A stretch of DNA of 35,256 nucleotides from a virus: the IMG/VR virus record IMGVR_UViG_3300044675_005799, positions 1 to 35,256 of that record; one strand, 5' to 3'. The translations under genes and the position numbers were made by a program. Within the stretch, counting starts at the first letter, position 1. Every line of letters begins with the position of its first letter. The notes beneath the pieces are model-generated. The model was not told the DNA's origin and did not search any database. It saw only the letters and a program-made list of their open reading frames with translations. Of this stretch, positions 1-6,793 are shown piece after piece.

Positions 1-31
1 TTTTAGTATCTTTCTCTGTTTCTGTAAGATC

Positions 32-60
32 AATCTAATCAATCCAACAGAGAATGTCAA
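32..60 (-). promoter_or_regulatory. sigma-70 promoter reading out of the left edge
   Basis: On the minus strand TTGACA (55-60) and TAGATT (32-37) are 17 bp apart. It would drive a leftward gene outside the window. Confidence 0.65.
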
Positions 61-165
61 CTGGCTAAATGAAAAATTCAGTACTGATGAGCGTGGTTTG
101 TGATGTGGTCAGCGCCAAAACTTGCAGTAGTTTTGTATGCTTTGTATACAACTATTTTCAAAATT

Positions 166-173
166 TATAAATA
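166..173 (+). promoter_or_regulatory. T4-type late promoter, TATAAATA
   Basis: Exact TATAAATA about 27 bp before the start of the first homing endonuclease, the right distance for a gp55-type late promoter. Confidence 0.6.
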
Positions 174-199
174 AGTATCAGCAGCAAAGGAAACAGCAA

Positions 200-973
200 A
201 TGCTTTATTTTACTATTTACAAAACAACTAATTTATTGAATGGAAAAACTTATATTGGTCAACATATTACAGAAGATCTTGAAAATGACCCATATATTGG
301 TGGAGGTACTCATTTTAAACGAGCAGTTAGAAAATACGGGAAAGAAAACTTCTCAAGAGAATGGATTTTTATTTTTGACAATTTTGAAGAAATGGATAAC
401 AAAGAAGCAGAATTAGTAGACGAAGAATACATTTTAGAGGATGACAATTATAATCATAAAACTGGTGGTAAACAGGCTGGAAAATATCACGAAAACTCCA
501 AGAAACAAATTTCTGAATCTCTTAAGAAATATTTTAAAGAAAATCCTGATGTACAGAGAGGCAAAAAGAAGAAACCATTAAGAGAAGAAGCAAAAGCTCG
601 TATATCTAACACATTAAAGGAAAGATACGAAAATCAAGTTCATCATCTTAAAGGAACAATTGCTTGGAATAAAGGTGTAAAAACAGGAAAACCTTCATGG
701 AACACTGGAATTTCAACTGGCCCTATGTCTGAAGAGCAGAAAATTCAAATATCAAAAACATTGAAAGAAAAATATGTTCATAAAGAACACCATCGAAAAG
801 GAAAACCTTCATGGAATGCTGGTAAAAGGGGTCAACTTCCAGCATCTTGGAATAAAGGTATCACCATGCCAAAATCAAATTGTGAGCACTGTAACAAATC
901 TGTAGATACTCTTAATTTAAGAAGATGGCATGGCGATAACTGTAAACTTAACCCAGTTAATTTACATAACTAG
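200..973 (+). CDS. GIY-YIG homing endonuclease with NUMOD3 repeats
   Basis: Free-standing homing endonuclease that would cut phage DNA and spread its own gene. The N-terminal GIY-YIG domain is clear: FTIYKTTNLLNGKTYIGQH near residues 3-21, then the LENDPYIGGG and NKEAELVDEEYI segments. The middle carries several NUMOD3-like DNA-binding repeats (KGKPSWN, AWNKG). The C-terminus has a small CEHC...HGDNC zinc-finger-like end. I chose the ATG at 200 because AAGGA lies 8 nt upstream; the frame stays open back to 137. It is the only rightward gene at this end and converges on the RNase H-like gene, overlapping its last 17 bp. Confidence 0.9.
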   Translation: MLYFTIYKTTNLLNGKTYIGQHITEDLENDPYIGGGTHFKRAVRKYGKENFSREWIFIFDNFEEMDNKEAELVDEEYILEDDNYNHKTGGKQAGKYHENSKKQISESLKKYFKENPDVQRGKKKKPLREEAKARISNTLKERYENQVHHLKGTIAWNKGVKTGKPSWNTGISTGPMSEEQKIQISKTLKEKYVHKEHHRKGKPSWNAGKRGQLPASWNKGITMPKSNCEHCNKSVDTLNLRRWHGDNCKLNPVNLHN

Positions 974-1466
974 TGTTGCCGCCGCGTTTGTCATAACCAC
1001 GGGCGATGCCATCACCACCATGTGAACTAGCCCACGCCCCTGGTTTAAACTTAAGTTTTTCAGGCTCAATCCCTGTCATTCCGAGAACCATACCTGCAGC
1101 TTCTTGTGCTGCACAGTTTGAACCGAATTTTGGATTGGTTGCGATATCCAAGTGGATCTCTACATCATATTCATCGATGAATGGCGCGAGCTGAGTGTAA
1201 AGTGAACAAACCTTTGACACTTCATTCATCATTCGCATCTTTGGACGGTTTTTCTTCAAATCGTAATCTGGTTCAATTGAAACGTTGCTGAAGATTCGGC
1301 AACCATTCTTTCCATTCATGTGCACAATCGCAACTGTCGCGTATCGTGCATACCAGCGATCATTTTTATGAAAACGCACAGAATCACAACCAAGATATAC
1401 CTTAGTGGTGTTTTCGAGTGTATATAACAGATCTACGATGGCTTCTACTTGCTTTTCGCTAAACAT
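957..1466 (-). CDS. RNase H-like protein, YkuK/DUF458 type
   Basis: The 169-residue protein resembles the YkuK RNase H-like family. It shows YLGCDSVRF near residues 24-32 (strand with the first acidic residue), HLDIATNPKFGSN near 105-117 and KPGAWASSHGGDGIARG near the end. The family is poorly understood; a nuclease-like fold is known, a substrate is not. The start has a strong AAGGAGG site and a sigma-70 promoter at 1489-1517. Its last codons (SYVN) overlap the homing endonuclease gene, so the native C-terminus may have been changed by that insertion. Confidence 0.75.
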   Translation of the reverse strand: MFSEKQVEAIVDLLYTLENTTKVYLGCDSVRFHKNDRWYARYATVAIVHMNGKNGCRIFSNVSIEPDYDLKKNRPKMRMMNEVSKVCSLYTQLAPFIDEYDVEIHLDIATNPKFGSNCAAQEAAGMVLGMTGIEPEKLKFKPGAWASSHGGDGIARGYDKRGGNTSYVN

Positions 1467-1488
1467 TTTTGCCTCCTTAACTGACTTT

Positions 1489-1517
1489 AGTATATATCTA
1501 AAATTCCTTTATGTCAA
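1489..1517 (-). promoter_or_regulatory. sigma-70 promoter of the RNase H-like gene
   Basis: TTGACA (1512-1517), 17 bp, TATACT (1489-1494), 23 bp before the start codon. Confidence 0.75.
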
Positions 1518-1527
1518 TAGATGTTTG

Positions 1528-1535
1528 TATAAATA
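1528..1535 (+). promoter_or_regulatory. T4-type late promoter, TATAAATA
   Basis: Exact TATAAATA 60 bp ahead of the rightward pair of genes at 1595 and 1932, so both are probably expressed late. Confidence 0.65.
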
Positions 1536-1594
1536 CTAAGTGATTTGAAATTCCATACTATGGCACACTATGAACATAAAAGAGGGGTGTCATC

Positions 1595-1897
1595 ATGGCA
1601 AAGGGACATGATATGAACGGCGACGGGAATGTAACAAGTGATGATCTGGCTCTAAGAAAAAAAATCTTAGATTTAGAAAATAATGATAAACGCCAAGATC
1701 AACAAAGAAGAATGTCTTGGGTGGCGATGGCTGCGATGGTGATTTTTACATCGATGTTATTTACGCCATGGATATCACCAGAGAGAATTGAAGCGGTGTC
1801 TAATCTGCTTGGTATGTTTTATATAGCCCAAGCTGGAATAGTTGCGAGCTTCTTTGGCGCTCAAGCTTTCATGACTGTTAATAAACCAGAAGAGTAA
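1595..1897 (+). CDS. small membrane protein with an EF-hand-like motif
   Basis: 100 residues. Residues 5-17 (HDMNGDGNVTSDD) form a D-x-N-x-D-G-x-V calcium loop of the EF-hand/dockerin kind. Two hydrophobic segments follow, near 42-58 (VAMAAMVIFTSMLF) and 68-88 (LLGMFYIAQAGIVASFFGA). The late promoter and the next gene suggest a virion or lysis-related role; a holin-like topology is possible but nothing proves it. I do not recognise the family. Confidence 0.75.
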   Translation: MAKGHDMNGDGNVTSDDLALRKKILDLENNDKRQDQQRRMSWVAMAAMVIFTSMLFTPWISPERIEAVSNLLGMFYIAQAGIVASFFGAQAFMTVNKPEE

Positions 1898-1931
1898 TAC
1901 TATTGTTACACCATAACCTAGTGAGAAAATA

Positions 1932-2996
1932 ATGCAACGATTTAAGACGTTTATAATGGAACAGGTCGATCCGGCTGCGGCCTTTCAAAAGGCCCGTGCC
2001 GTATCTATTTATTTAGATGGTCAGAGAAAGGTTCGTTTTGAAGAAGCAATTGACTTAATGATTAAAGCATCTAATGATAAGCAGATCTATAACTCTGCCT
2101 TCCAAGATGCATACTCATATGGCCTTAGTCGTGGATTAGAGTCTGCTTGGGAAAAGTGCAGAGATCTTGTTTGGAATAAAGTTCGTGAAACCGGAGATGA
2201 CGCGATTAAGTGGGATCTGTACAGCTTCTCGAATCTTAACGGACTCAAGAAATTCGAAAAGGCTTGGTTGCCCTTCAAGGCAGAATATCCTATTCAATTT
2301 GCGTTCATCGAAGCTATTCGCGATCTACCTGATGCGGTGAAGATCCTCAAGACTTACATCCTCAAGGGTAAGCCTAAGAAAGAAGCTCCTCCTGGTACCT
2401 TCATGAAACCAATGGCCTCTCATGACGCCACCGTGAAAGCAGTTGAGTTTCTTCGTGAAGCGGTTGCCACATTTAAGACCGATTATCATAACTCTGTTCG
2501 CGAACAACTCATTGGAGATCTTGCAAAGGTGAAGGCTTTAACTACTCCTGATGAATTAAAGGCGTCGTCAACTGGTGTTAAGAACCTTGCCGGACTCATG
2601 CTGTCCATCAAGAAGAAAGACGGTAAATCGTACTTCGAGCTTCGGTCTGATGCAGACGAATACTTGACTAAGATCATCAACAACACCGTGACTGACGTCA
2701 TCGATGGATTTGTTGCGAAGAACGCCTCTAAGCTTAGCTTAATCTTCCAAAAGAAGAGTGAGGTGAAGAGTCACAAGATCAACCGCACTTCCATCCGGAA
2801 TGGCACTCTTGAGAACTCAATGTTCTTTGAGTTCTCTGATGGATCATCTTTCACTATCAATAGTCAGGTAGTTTATAAGTTGTCTGCAAACGGAAGAGCT
2901 TTCATGCAGTTCCCAACACGATTTACAAATGTAGTAATGGCTGATGGCACGACGATGAAAATGCCATCAGAAGAGAAGATGGTTACTCTGTTTTGA
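1932..2996 (+). CDS. possible internal head protein (354 aa)
   Basis: Not recognised as a known family. The first ten residues, MQRFKTFIME, match the pattern of T4 capsid-targeting sequences (MKTYQEFIAE in T4 internal proteins), which the prohead protease cuts after the Glu; Q-V follows here. The rest is mostly helical with lysine-rich stretches and a beta-rich end (FFEFSDGSSFTINSQVVYKL). The late promoter at 1528 fits a virion protein. Two other genes here (at 11.8 and 24.9 kb) start in a similar way. It ends by overlapping the convergent gene at 2983 by 14 bp. Confidence 0.7.
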   Translation: MQRFKTFIMEQVDPAAAFQKARAVSIYLDGQRKVRFEEAIDLMIKASNDKQIYNSAFQDAYSYGLSRGLESAWEKCRDLVWNKVRETGDDAIKWDLYSFSNLNGLKKFEKAWLPFKAEYPIQFAFIEAIRDLPDAVKILKTYILKGKPKKEAPPGTFMKPMASHDATVKAVEFLREAVATFKTDYHNSVREQLIGDLAKVKALTTPDELKASSTGVKNLAGLMLSIKKKDGKSYFELRSDADEYLTKIINNTVTDVIDGFVAKNASKLSLIFQKKSEVKSHKINRTSIRNGTLENSMFFEFSDGSSFTINSQVVYKLSANGRAFMQFPTRFTNVVMADGTTMKMPSEEKMVTLF

Positions 2997-3627
2997 ACTT
3001 ACAGTTGTTAAAGTGGTATCTGTAAATATTTCCGCCAAATCCTTCTTTACCACAATGTGGGCATATTAGTGGTGTTGAACACCGTTCTTTCGCTTTTGCT
3101 GACATCTTCACTCTTGCCTCGGCAGAACGCGTCTGCCCACGATTGGATTCAGAACTTTTGCGCTTCGTTTCATCACTTCTTTTTTTACCGTAGTTAGGAT
3201 GATTCTTGCCTTGCTTAGCGACTTTTAGTTTTGCCTTCCACTCCTCAGTGAATTCACGACCCTTGAGTGATCTTGAAATTTTCATCCTGACCCATTGAGG
3301 GTGTTTAGTGTTTCCATTGCCGCAAACACTTTCATTTAACCATCTGTTAGATGCGGTTACGTTTAGACGCTGTAACACCTTCTTTTCAAATCGTTGCGAC
3401 TTGTTTCGTCTCTCGTCATCTGTGCCGGTTGAAAACGTCTTCCTGACCTGAACAACGTCTGGTTCCCCGAATTCTTCCCTATATACCTTAACCGTCTTCG
3501 ATGATGTGTAATAAGAAGACCAAAGATTGTTTGGATTGGCAACTCGTTTGTACGAGTATTCGACACCATAGTACCATTTGTCAAGACTGCTCCAACCAAT
3601 AAGATAAGTGTAAGGTAAATACTCCAC
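2983..3627 (-). CDS. divergent GIY-YIG homing endonuclease
   Basis: 214 residues. The N-terminus YTYLIGW...KWYYGVEYS (6-24) is a divergent GIY-YIG motif, followed by a Y-x-T-S-S-K segment. The middle, including GKNHPNYGKK and repeated K-M-S-x-x-x-K elements, resembles NUMOD3 DNA-binding modules. It ends in CPHCGKEGF...YHFNNC, a zinc finger like that of the endonuclease at the left end. The start is GTG with AAAGGA just upstream and a late promoter at 3652-3659. Confidence 0.8.
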   Translation of the reverse strand: MEYLPYTYLIGWSSLDKWYYGVEYSYKRVANPNNLWSSYYTSSKTVKVYREEFGEPDVVQVRKTFSTGTDDERRNKSQRFEKKVLQRLNVTASNRWLNESVCGNGNTKHPQWVRMKISRSLKGREFTEEWKAKLKVAKQGKNHPNYGKKRSDETKRKSSESNRGQTRSAEARVKMSAKAKERCSTPLICPHCGKEGFGGNIYRYHFNNCKFKTE

Positions 3628-3651
3628 GATCGATCCTTTCTATTCGCGTAG

Positions 3652-3659
3652 TATTTATA
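3652..3659 (-). promoter_or_regulatory. T4-type late promoter for the 2983-3627 gene
   Basis: TATAAATA on the minus strand, 25 bp before the GTG start. Confidence 0.6.
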
Positions 3660-3686
3660 CTTCTAACATGATTAAAGAGTTTTAAG

Positions 3687-4010
3687 TTACGCTTTATAGT
3701 ATGATGAATGAGCACTATATTCATCTTCATTTATAAGTTCACCTTGCACATAGTATTCCCAAGAATGATCACCGTTGTCCTCGAAAGACTTCATTGGTGA
3801 TCTTTGCGCATGAACTCCAGCCTCTTTCATCAGATCATAATATATCTGGACGAATCGTTTTGGATCTACTCTATCATCACATAATTGGATGCATGAAGAA
3901 GTAAATTCGGCTTCAGACATATCAAGATACGCTGGCGTAGAAGCTAGATACGCTACTGCTCTATACATAGATACTAAGGGTCGATATTTTACGGTTTGTG
4001 TTAATGTCAT
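3687..4010 (-). CDS. hypothetical protein (107 aa)
   Basis: Unrecognised. Starting at the ATG at 4010 gives MTLTQTVKYRPL...; a TTG 21 nt upstream is the alternative. The sequence is mildly acidic, with an SPMKSFEDNGDHSWEYYV segment near the end and no membrane helix or Cys motif. It is the last gene of a leftward run from 4453. Confidence 0.65.
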   Translation of the reverse strand: MTLTQTVKYRPLVSMYRAVAYLASTPAYLDMSEAEFTSSCIQLCDDRVDPKRFVQIYYDLMKEAGVHAQRSPMKSFEDNGDHSWEYYVQGELINEDEYSAHSSYYKA

Positions 4011-4090
4011 GATTGCGATTTGGACCTTCAAACGAAAATATGGTTAGAATCAACTAACCATATTTATTCACTATTAATATGTAAGTTTAC

Positions 4091-4453
4091 TTATCCCGCA
4101 GATCGCGTAATGAAGTTAACACGAACCTTTGTCGGTTTGAAGTACTTCTCGATCATATCTTGAGCAATGCCAATATCTACTGGTTTACACGAGAAGATAT
4201 CAATATATGCATCACCGTTTGAGTCTACAAGATGGCCGCTAATGTTGCTGGTTTCGATCATCTGACAGAAACTGATTCCAGCCTTATCCGGTGCATGAGT
4301 AGCAAAGTGCTCAATCATAGGTTCACCAAAAGCAACCATCTCAATTGCAGGAACAAGTTCCTTAATAAAATTGTAAACGTTTTCCTTGCTCATTACAAGT
4401 TCTTTATCACATGCGCCACAATCAAACATGGCGTGATATCCCCAATATGCCAT
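4091..4453 (-). CDS. SpeD-like pyruvoyl-dependent decarboxylase
   Basis: The 120-residue protein aligns with class 1B S-adenosylmethionine decarboxylase. The self-cleavage and active-site region reads ETSNISGH and then, exactly 15 residues after the His, DIFSC. This matches the Ser63/His68/Cys83 spacing of bacterial and archaeal SpeD. The residue before the putative pyruvoyl-forming Ser is Thr rather than the usual Glu. Short phage and bacterial SpeD homologues include proteins shown to have become arginine or ornithine decarboxylases, so the substrate is open; the product would feed polyamine synthesis. Good AGGAGA site 8 nt before the ATG. Confidence 0.75.
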   Translation of the reverse strand: MAYWGYHAMFDCGACDKELVMSKENVYNFIKELVPAIEMVAFGEPMIEHFATHAPDKAGISFCQMIETSNISGHLVDSNGDAYIDIFSCKPVDIGIAQDMIEKYFKPTKVRVNFITRSAG

Positions 4454-4471
4454 AATATATCTCCTCAGTAA

Positions 4472-4672
4472 TTATACTTCTGACTTACCACTAACACCAA
4501 TCGGTGTAGTTGTAAGGAAACGCAACACTAGGTTAGCAATACCGACCGCAAGTAAAACGATTGGACCAGATCCTGGCACGATGATGTTGAATAAATCTGT
4601 CATCTCAGATAATGCCACAATAATCGTAGCAACGTTGAATATAACTGTTCTGTAACCCTTTAGAAAATTCAT
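4472..4672 (-). CDS. small membrane protein (66 aa)
   Basis: Starts MNFLKGYR behind CAAGGAGAAATC. Two hydrophobic stretches: RTVIFNVATIIVALSEM and PIVLLAVGIANLVLRFL. Unknown function; size and topology are common in small phage membrane proteins. The frame is open upstream to 4759, but that part runs towards the tRNA and lacks a ribosome site. Confidence 0.7.
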   Translation of the reverse strand: MNFLKGYRTVIFNVATIIVALSEMTDLFNIIVPGSGPIVLLAVGIANLVLRFLTTTPIGVSGKSEV

Positions 4673-4769
4673 GATTTCTCCTTGATAATGATTTTGTAAA
4701 TTCTGTAAAACATGATTTATACTCATAGGTTTATTGGCATTACTATGCATATAAATCATGTTCTCTATG

Positions 4770-4848
4770 TGCTAGTGGAGGGACTCGAACCCCCGATGTG
4801 GTATGCCTGCTTACAAAACAGGTGCTGTCGCCGCTGAGCCACACTAGC
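4770..4848 (-). tRNA. tRNA-Thr(TGT)
   Basis: Acceptor GCTAGTG/CACTAGC, anticodon loop TTTGTAA in a CCTGT/GCAGG stem, T-arm GGGGG TTCGAGT CCCTC. No encoded CCA. Confidence 0.9.
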
Positions 4849-4851
4849 GTA

Positions 4852-5070
4852 TTAATATGATCCTATACCCTTTCGAGCTTTTCTAAGGGGCTTAACATCA
4901 TCGTAACTTTCAACAATTTTTGCTTCTGTATGAAATGCATCATTAATATCAAAGTGATTCATTGCGTATTGAACTATCATTTTCTCACTTACTCTACCAA
5001 ACTCGGCTTTAAGTTTGGAATCATCAACATCAACGGAAAGTGCAACAGTGACGTGAACGGTATGTTTCAT
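4852..5070 (-). CDS. hypothetical protein (72 aa)
   Basis: Starts MKHTVHVTVALSVDVDDSKL behind AAGGAGAATGTAA. Small mixed alpha/beta sequence with a basic end (KPLRKARKGIGSY). Function unknown. It ends three bases before tRNA-Thr, so the two are probably cotranscribed from the promoter at 5093-5121. Confidence 0.75.
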   Translation of the reverse strand: MKHTVHVTVALSVDVDDSKLKAEFGRVSEKMIVQYAMNHFDINDAFHTEAKIVESYDDVKPLRKARKGIGSY

Positions 5071-5092
5071 TTACATTCTCCTTATAATGATT

Positions 5093-5121
5093 AATCTACC
5101 ATACGCCCTCGCCTCTGTCAA
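5093..5121 (-). promoter_or_regulatory. sigma-70 promoter
   Basis: TTGACA (5116-5121), 17 bp, TAGATT (5093-5098), just before the 72-residue gene and tRNA-Thr. Confidence 0.7.
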
Positions 5122-5215
5122 TTAGTTTGAGCTGGCTACTGTCGATCTTAATGGGTATTGGCTTTCGCCTCAGGGTTTCAGAATTCCAGCCCCTACTACA
5201 AACCCTTTTTCGTTT

Positions 5216-5292
5216 TGGTGGCCCGAGCGGGATTTGAACCCGCGGCCGTGAGTTTTAGAAGCTCATGCTCTTACCATCTGAGCTATCTGGAT
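5216..5292 (-). tRNA. tRNA-Arg(TCT), mismatched acceptor
   Basis: Anticodon loop TTCTAAA, T-arm GCGGG TTCAAAT CCCGC and encoded CCA. The 5' end ATCCAGA pairs poorly with the 3' end TCGGGCC (three mismatches), as if one half had been replaced. A second, well-paired tRNA-Arg(TCT) lies at 29033-29110. Confidence 0.75.
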
Positions 5293-6132
5293 ATTATAAG
5301 TTGAACCTCACGTATTGGTTCAATCTAAGTCTAACATTTCGACCTTAGGCACAGCCACTAACTTAGCCATAGGTATTTAGATCTTAAAACGATCTGGGGT
5401 TATCGTGAACCCTCCAACAGTTATATACTGGATGGTCGTTGTTCTCGTCACGAATTACCGGATCTACCTGATAAAACATTATGCAGTACCCATCCAAACT
5501 TTACTACAGTAGAAATGCCATGAGTTAATTACTCTCACACCGGGCTAATGTTTGCAACCATCAGTTATCCAAACTTTCGATCGTAGGATTTGCACCTACA
5601 CTGACTCCTCGTATGAAGGGGTGCTACTTACACCAGATCTACTTATCCATTTCCACAGTAATAAAATCTATGTAGTTTCAGAATGTGATCTACTTTCTTT
5701 TTAGAGTGGGAAAAACGAAAGCCACCGTGCGTGTTTATATTATGTTGCTGTACACATTCTAGATAGTTTCATTTAGACTAATCCATTTTACGTTTGGACA
5801 AACGCAGAGGCCTAAACCACCCTGACCAGCCCATTTAAAGTTTGGACAAACTAGGTTTAACCGATCCACAACTTACTTTTTATATAAAAGCAAGAAAACT
5901 CTTCAGGATAGCTTTTGTCCGCTAAGACGATACTTGAAGATTGTTTAGCGTTTTATTTGCTGAAACTATCCTTATTCATTTGCCAAAATAAATCTGGCTT
6001 TTATTAACATCTAGACCCGACCTTCTCACCCTTAGATCACCGTCGCATCCTGTAGATCTTCGGCCTATTTCTAAGTTAGCTCAACGGCTAGTTTCGTTCA
6101 TGTTTTACCTATCAACGAAAATCCAGATGTAT
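5293..6132 (-). other. gene-free structured region
   Basis: No credible ORF. It holds a hairpin TTGAACC...GGTTCAA (about 5301-5323), a tRNA-like fold (5575-5642), two related copies of a segment with GTTTGGACAAAC (near 5793 and 5841), and a two-arm fold closed by AGGATAG/CTATCCT with an inner CGCTAA...TTAGCG arm (about 5908-5975). It looks like decayed or unusual tRNA-like RNAs. Confidence 0.5.
5575..5642 (-). ncRNA. tRNA-like element with CAT loop
   Basis: T-arm GTAGG TGCAAAT CCTAC, loop TTCATAC with CAT in the anticodon position, small D-like arm GTG...CAC without the usual GG. Only four of seven acceptor pairs form. Degenerate tRNA-Met/Ile or a tRNA mimic. Confidence 0.4.
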
Positions 6133-6215
6133 TGGTGGGCTCGGAGAGACTCGAACTCTCACCCCGAAGGACTAGTTTCTAAAACTAGCGTGGCTACCGA
6201 TTACACCACAAGCCC
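6133..6215 (-). tRNA. tRNA-Leu(TAG)
   Basis: Acceptor GGGCTTG/CGAGCCC, loop TTTAGAA in a CTAGT/ACTAG stem, short class II arm CCTTCGG, encoded CCA. Confidence 0.9.
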
Positions 6216-6245
6216 GTATTCTATTTTTGGTCAAGGAGATATCAC

Positions 6246-6347
6246 TTACACCTCGTTTGTTACTTCGATATTACTGATCGCGATATGGTACACAAGGGGG
6301 AGTGCAATCATACCAATCCAGCACAGAACAATCACAACCTTAGCCAT
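6246..6347 (-). CDS. 33-residue membrane peptide
   Basis: MAKVVIVLCWIGMIALPLVY then a short polar tail: one membrane helix. AAAAGGA site 9 nt before the ATG and a sigma-70 promoter at 6375-6403. Function unknown. Confidence 0.7.
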   Translation of the reverse strand: MAKVVIVLCWIGMIALPLVYHIAISNIEVTNEV

Positions 6348-6374
6348 TTCGTATTCCTTTTCTCTGTCAAGATT

Positions 6375-6403
6375 AGAATATCATAGTTGTTTGGTAATGT
6401 CAA
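6375..6403 (-). promoter_or_regulatory. sigma-70 promoter
   Basis: TTGACA (6398-6403), 17 bp, TATTCT (6375-6380), ahead of the 33-residue peptide and tRNA-Leu. Confidence 0.7.
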
Positions 6404-6449
6404 CTACTATGTTCGCACAGTCATCATATATTTGGTTAATGTTAATTTT

Positions 6450-6524
6450 TGGCAAAGGCGGAGAGATTCGAACTCTCGCTACATGGTTTTGGAGACCAGT
6501 CGACTTCCAGTATCTTACGCCCTC
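6450..6524 (-). tRNA. tRNA-Trp(CCA)
   Basis: Loop CTCCAAA, acceptor GAGGGCG/CGCCTTT, T-arm GAGAG TTCGAAT CTCTC, G73 and encoded CCA. Confidence 0.85.
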
Positions 6525-6627
6525 AGATTGTTTTGCTCGACCGGTAAGATTCGAACTTACGCCTTACGGGACTCCGGTTAACAGCCGGGCACATTACCAC
6601 TCTGTCACAGTCGAGCAAAACAATCTG
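6524..6627 (-). repeat. 18-bp perfect inverted repeat enclosing tRNA-Asn
   Basis: 6524-6541 and 6610-6627 are perfectly complementary. They extend the acceptor stem of the tRNA by about 11 bp. The 3' arm ends on the first base of tRNA-Trp. Confidence 0.85.
6536..6614 (-). tRNA. GTT-anticodon tRNA (Asn) with class II-like body
   Basis: Acceptor TCGACTG/CGGTCGA, D-arm ACA...TGT, loop CTGTTAA (GTT), then an unusual 12-nt variable region GTCCCGTAAGGC with a CC/GG mini-stem, T-arm GTAAG TTCGAAT CTTAC, G73. The anticodon says Asn; long variable arm and G73 are Ser-like. Confidence 0.75.
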
Positions 6628-6628
6628 T

Positions 6629-6658
6629 TAGAACAGATTGTTTAAACAATCTGTTCTA
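6629..6658. repeat. 30-nt perfect palindrome
   Basis: Its core repeats the arm sequence (ACAGATTGTTT) of the inverted repeat around tRNA-Asn. On the leftward transcript it lies just 5' of that arm, so the arm has two possible pairing partners. Confidence 0.85.
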
Positions 6659-6716
6659 TTTATATTCTAGAAAAGATTCAGTATTTCATGGTTCAACTCC
6701 CACTCTATGTCTGTTG

Positions 6717-6744
6717 AAAAGACATCGACGCGTCGATGTCTTTT
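6717..6744. terminator. bidirectional hairpin terminator
   Basis: Perfect palindrome AAAAGACATCGACG/CGTCGATGTCTTTT just downstream of the tail gene and close to the start of the transcript from the promoter at 6757-6784. Confidence 0.75.
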
Positions 6745-6756
6745 GTTTACTTAATC

Positions 6757-6784
6757 AATATAAACCTTTTCGAGAGAATGTCAA
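6757..6784 (-). promoter_or_regulatory. sigma-70 promoter of the Asn/Trp/Leu tRNA patch
   Basis: TTGACA (6779-6784), 16 bp, TATATT (6757-6762). The only objects downstream before the 33-residue peptide are the hairpins and tRNAs. Confidence 0.65.
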
Positions 6785-6793
6785 CTAGTATTT

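Noticed and set aside
6100-6645. 181-residue rightward ORF
   Set aside because: It runs through tRNA-Leu, tRNA-Trp and tRNA-Asn on the opposite strand and shows repeated tRNA-derived peptides such as RRDSNS and RFELTPYG.
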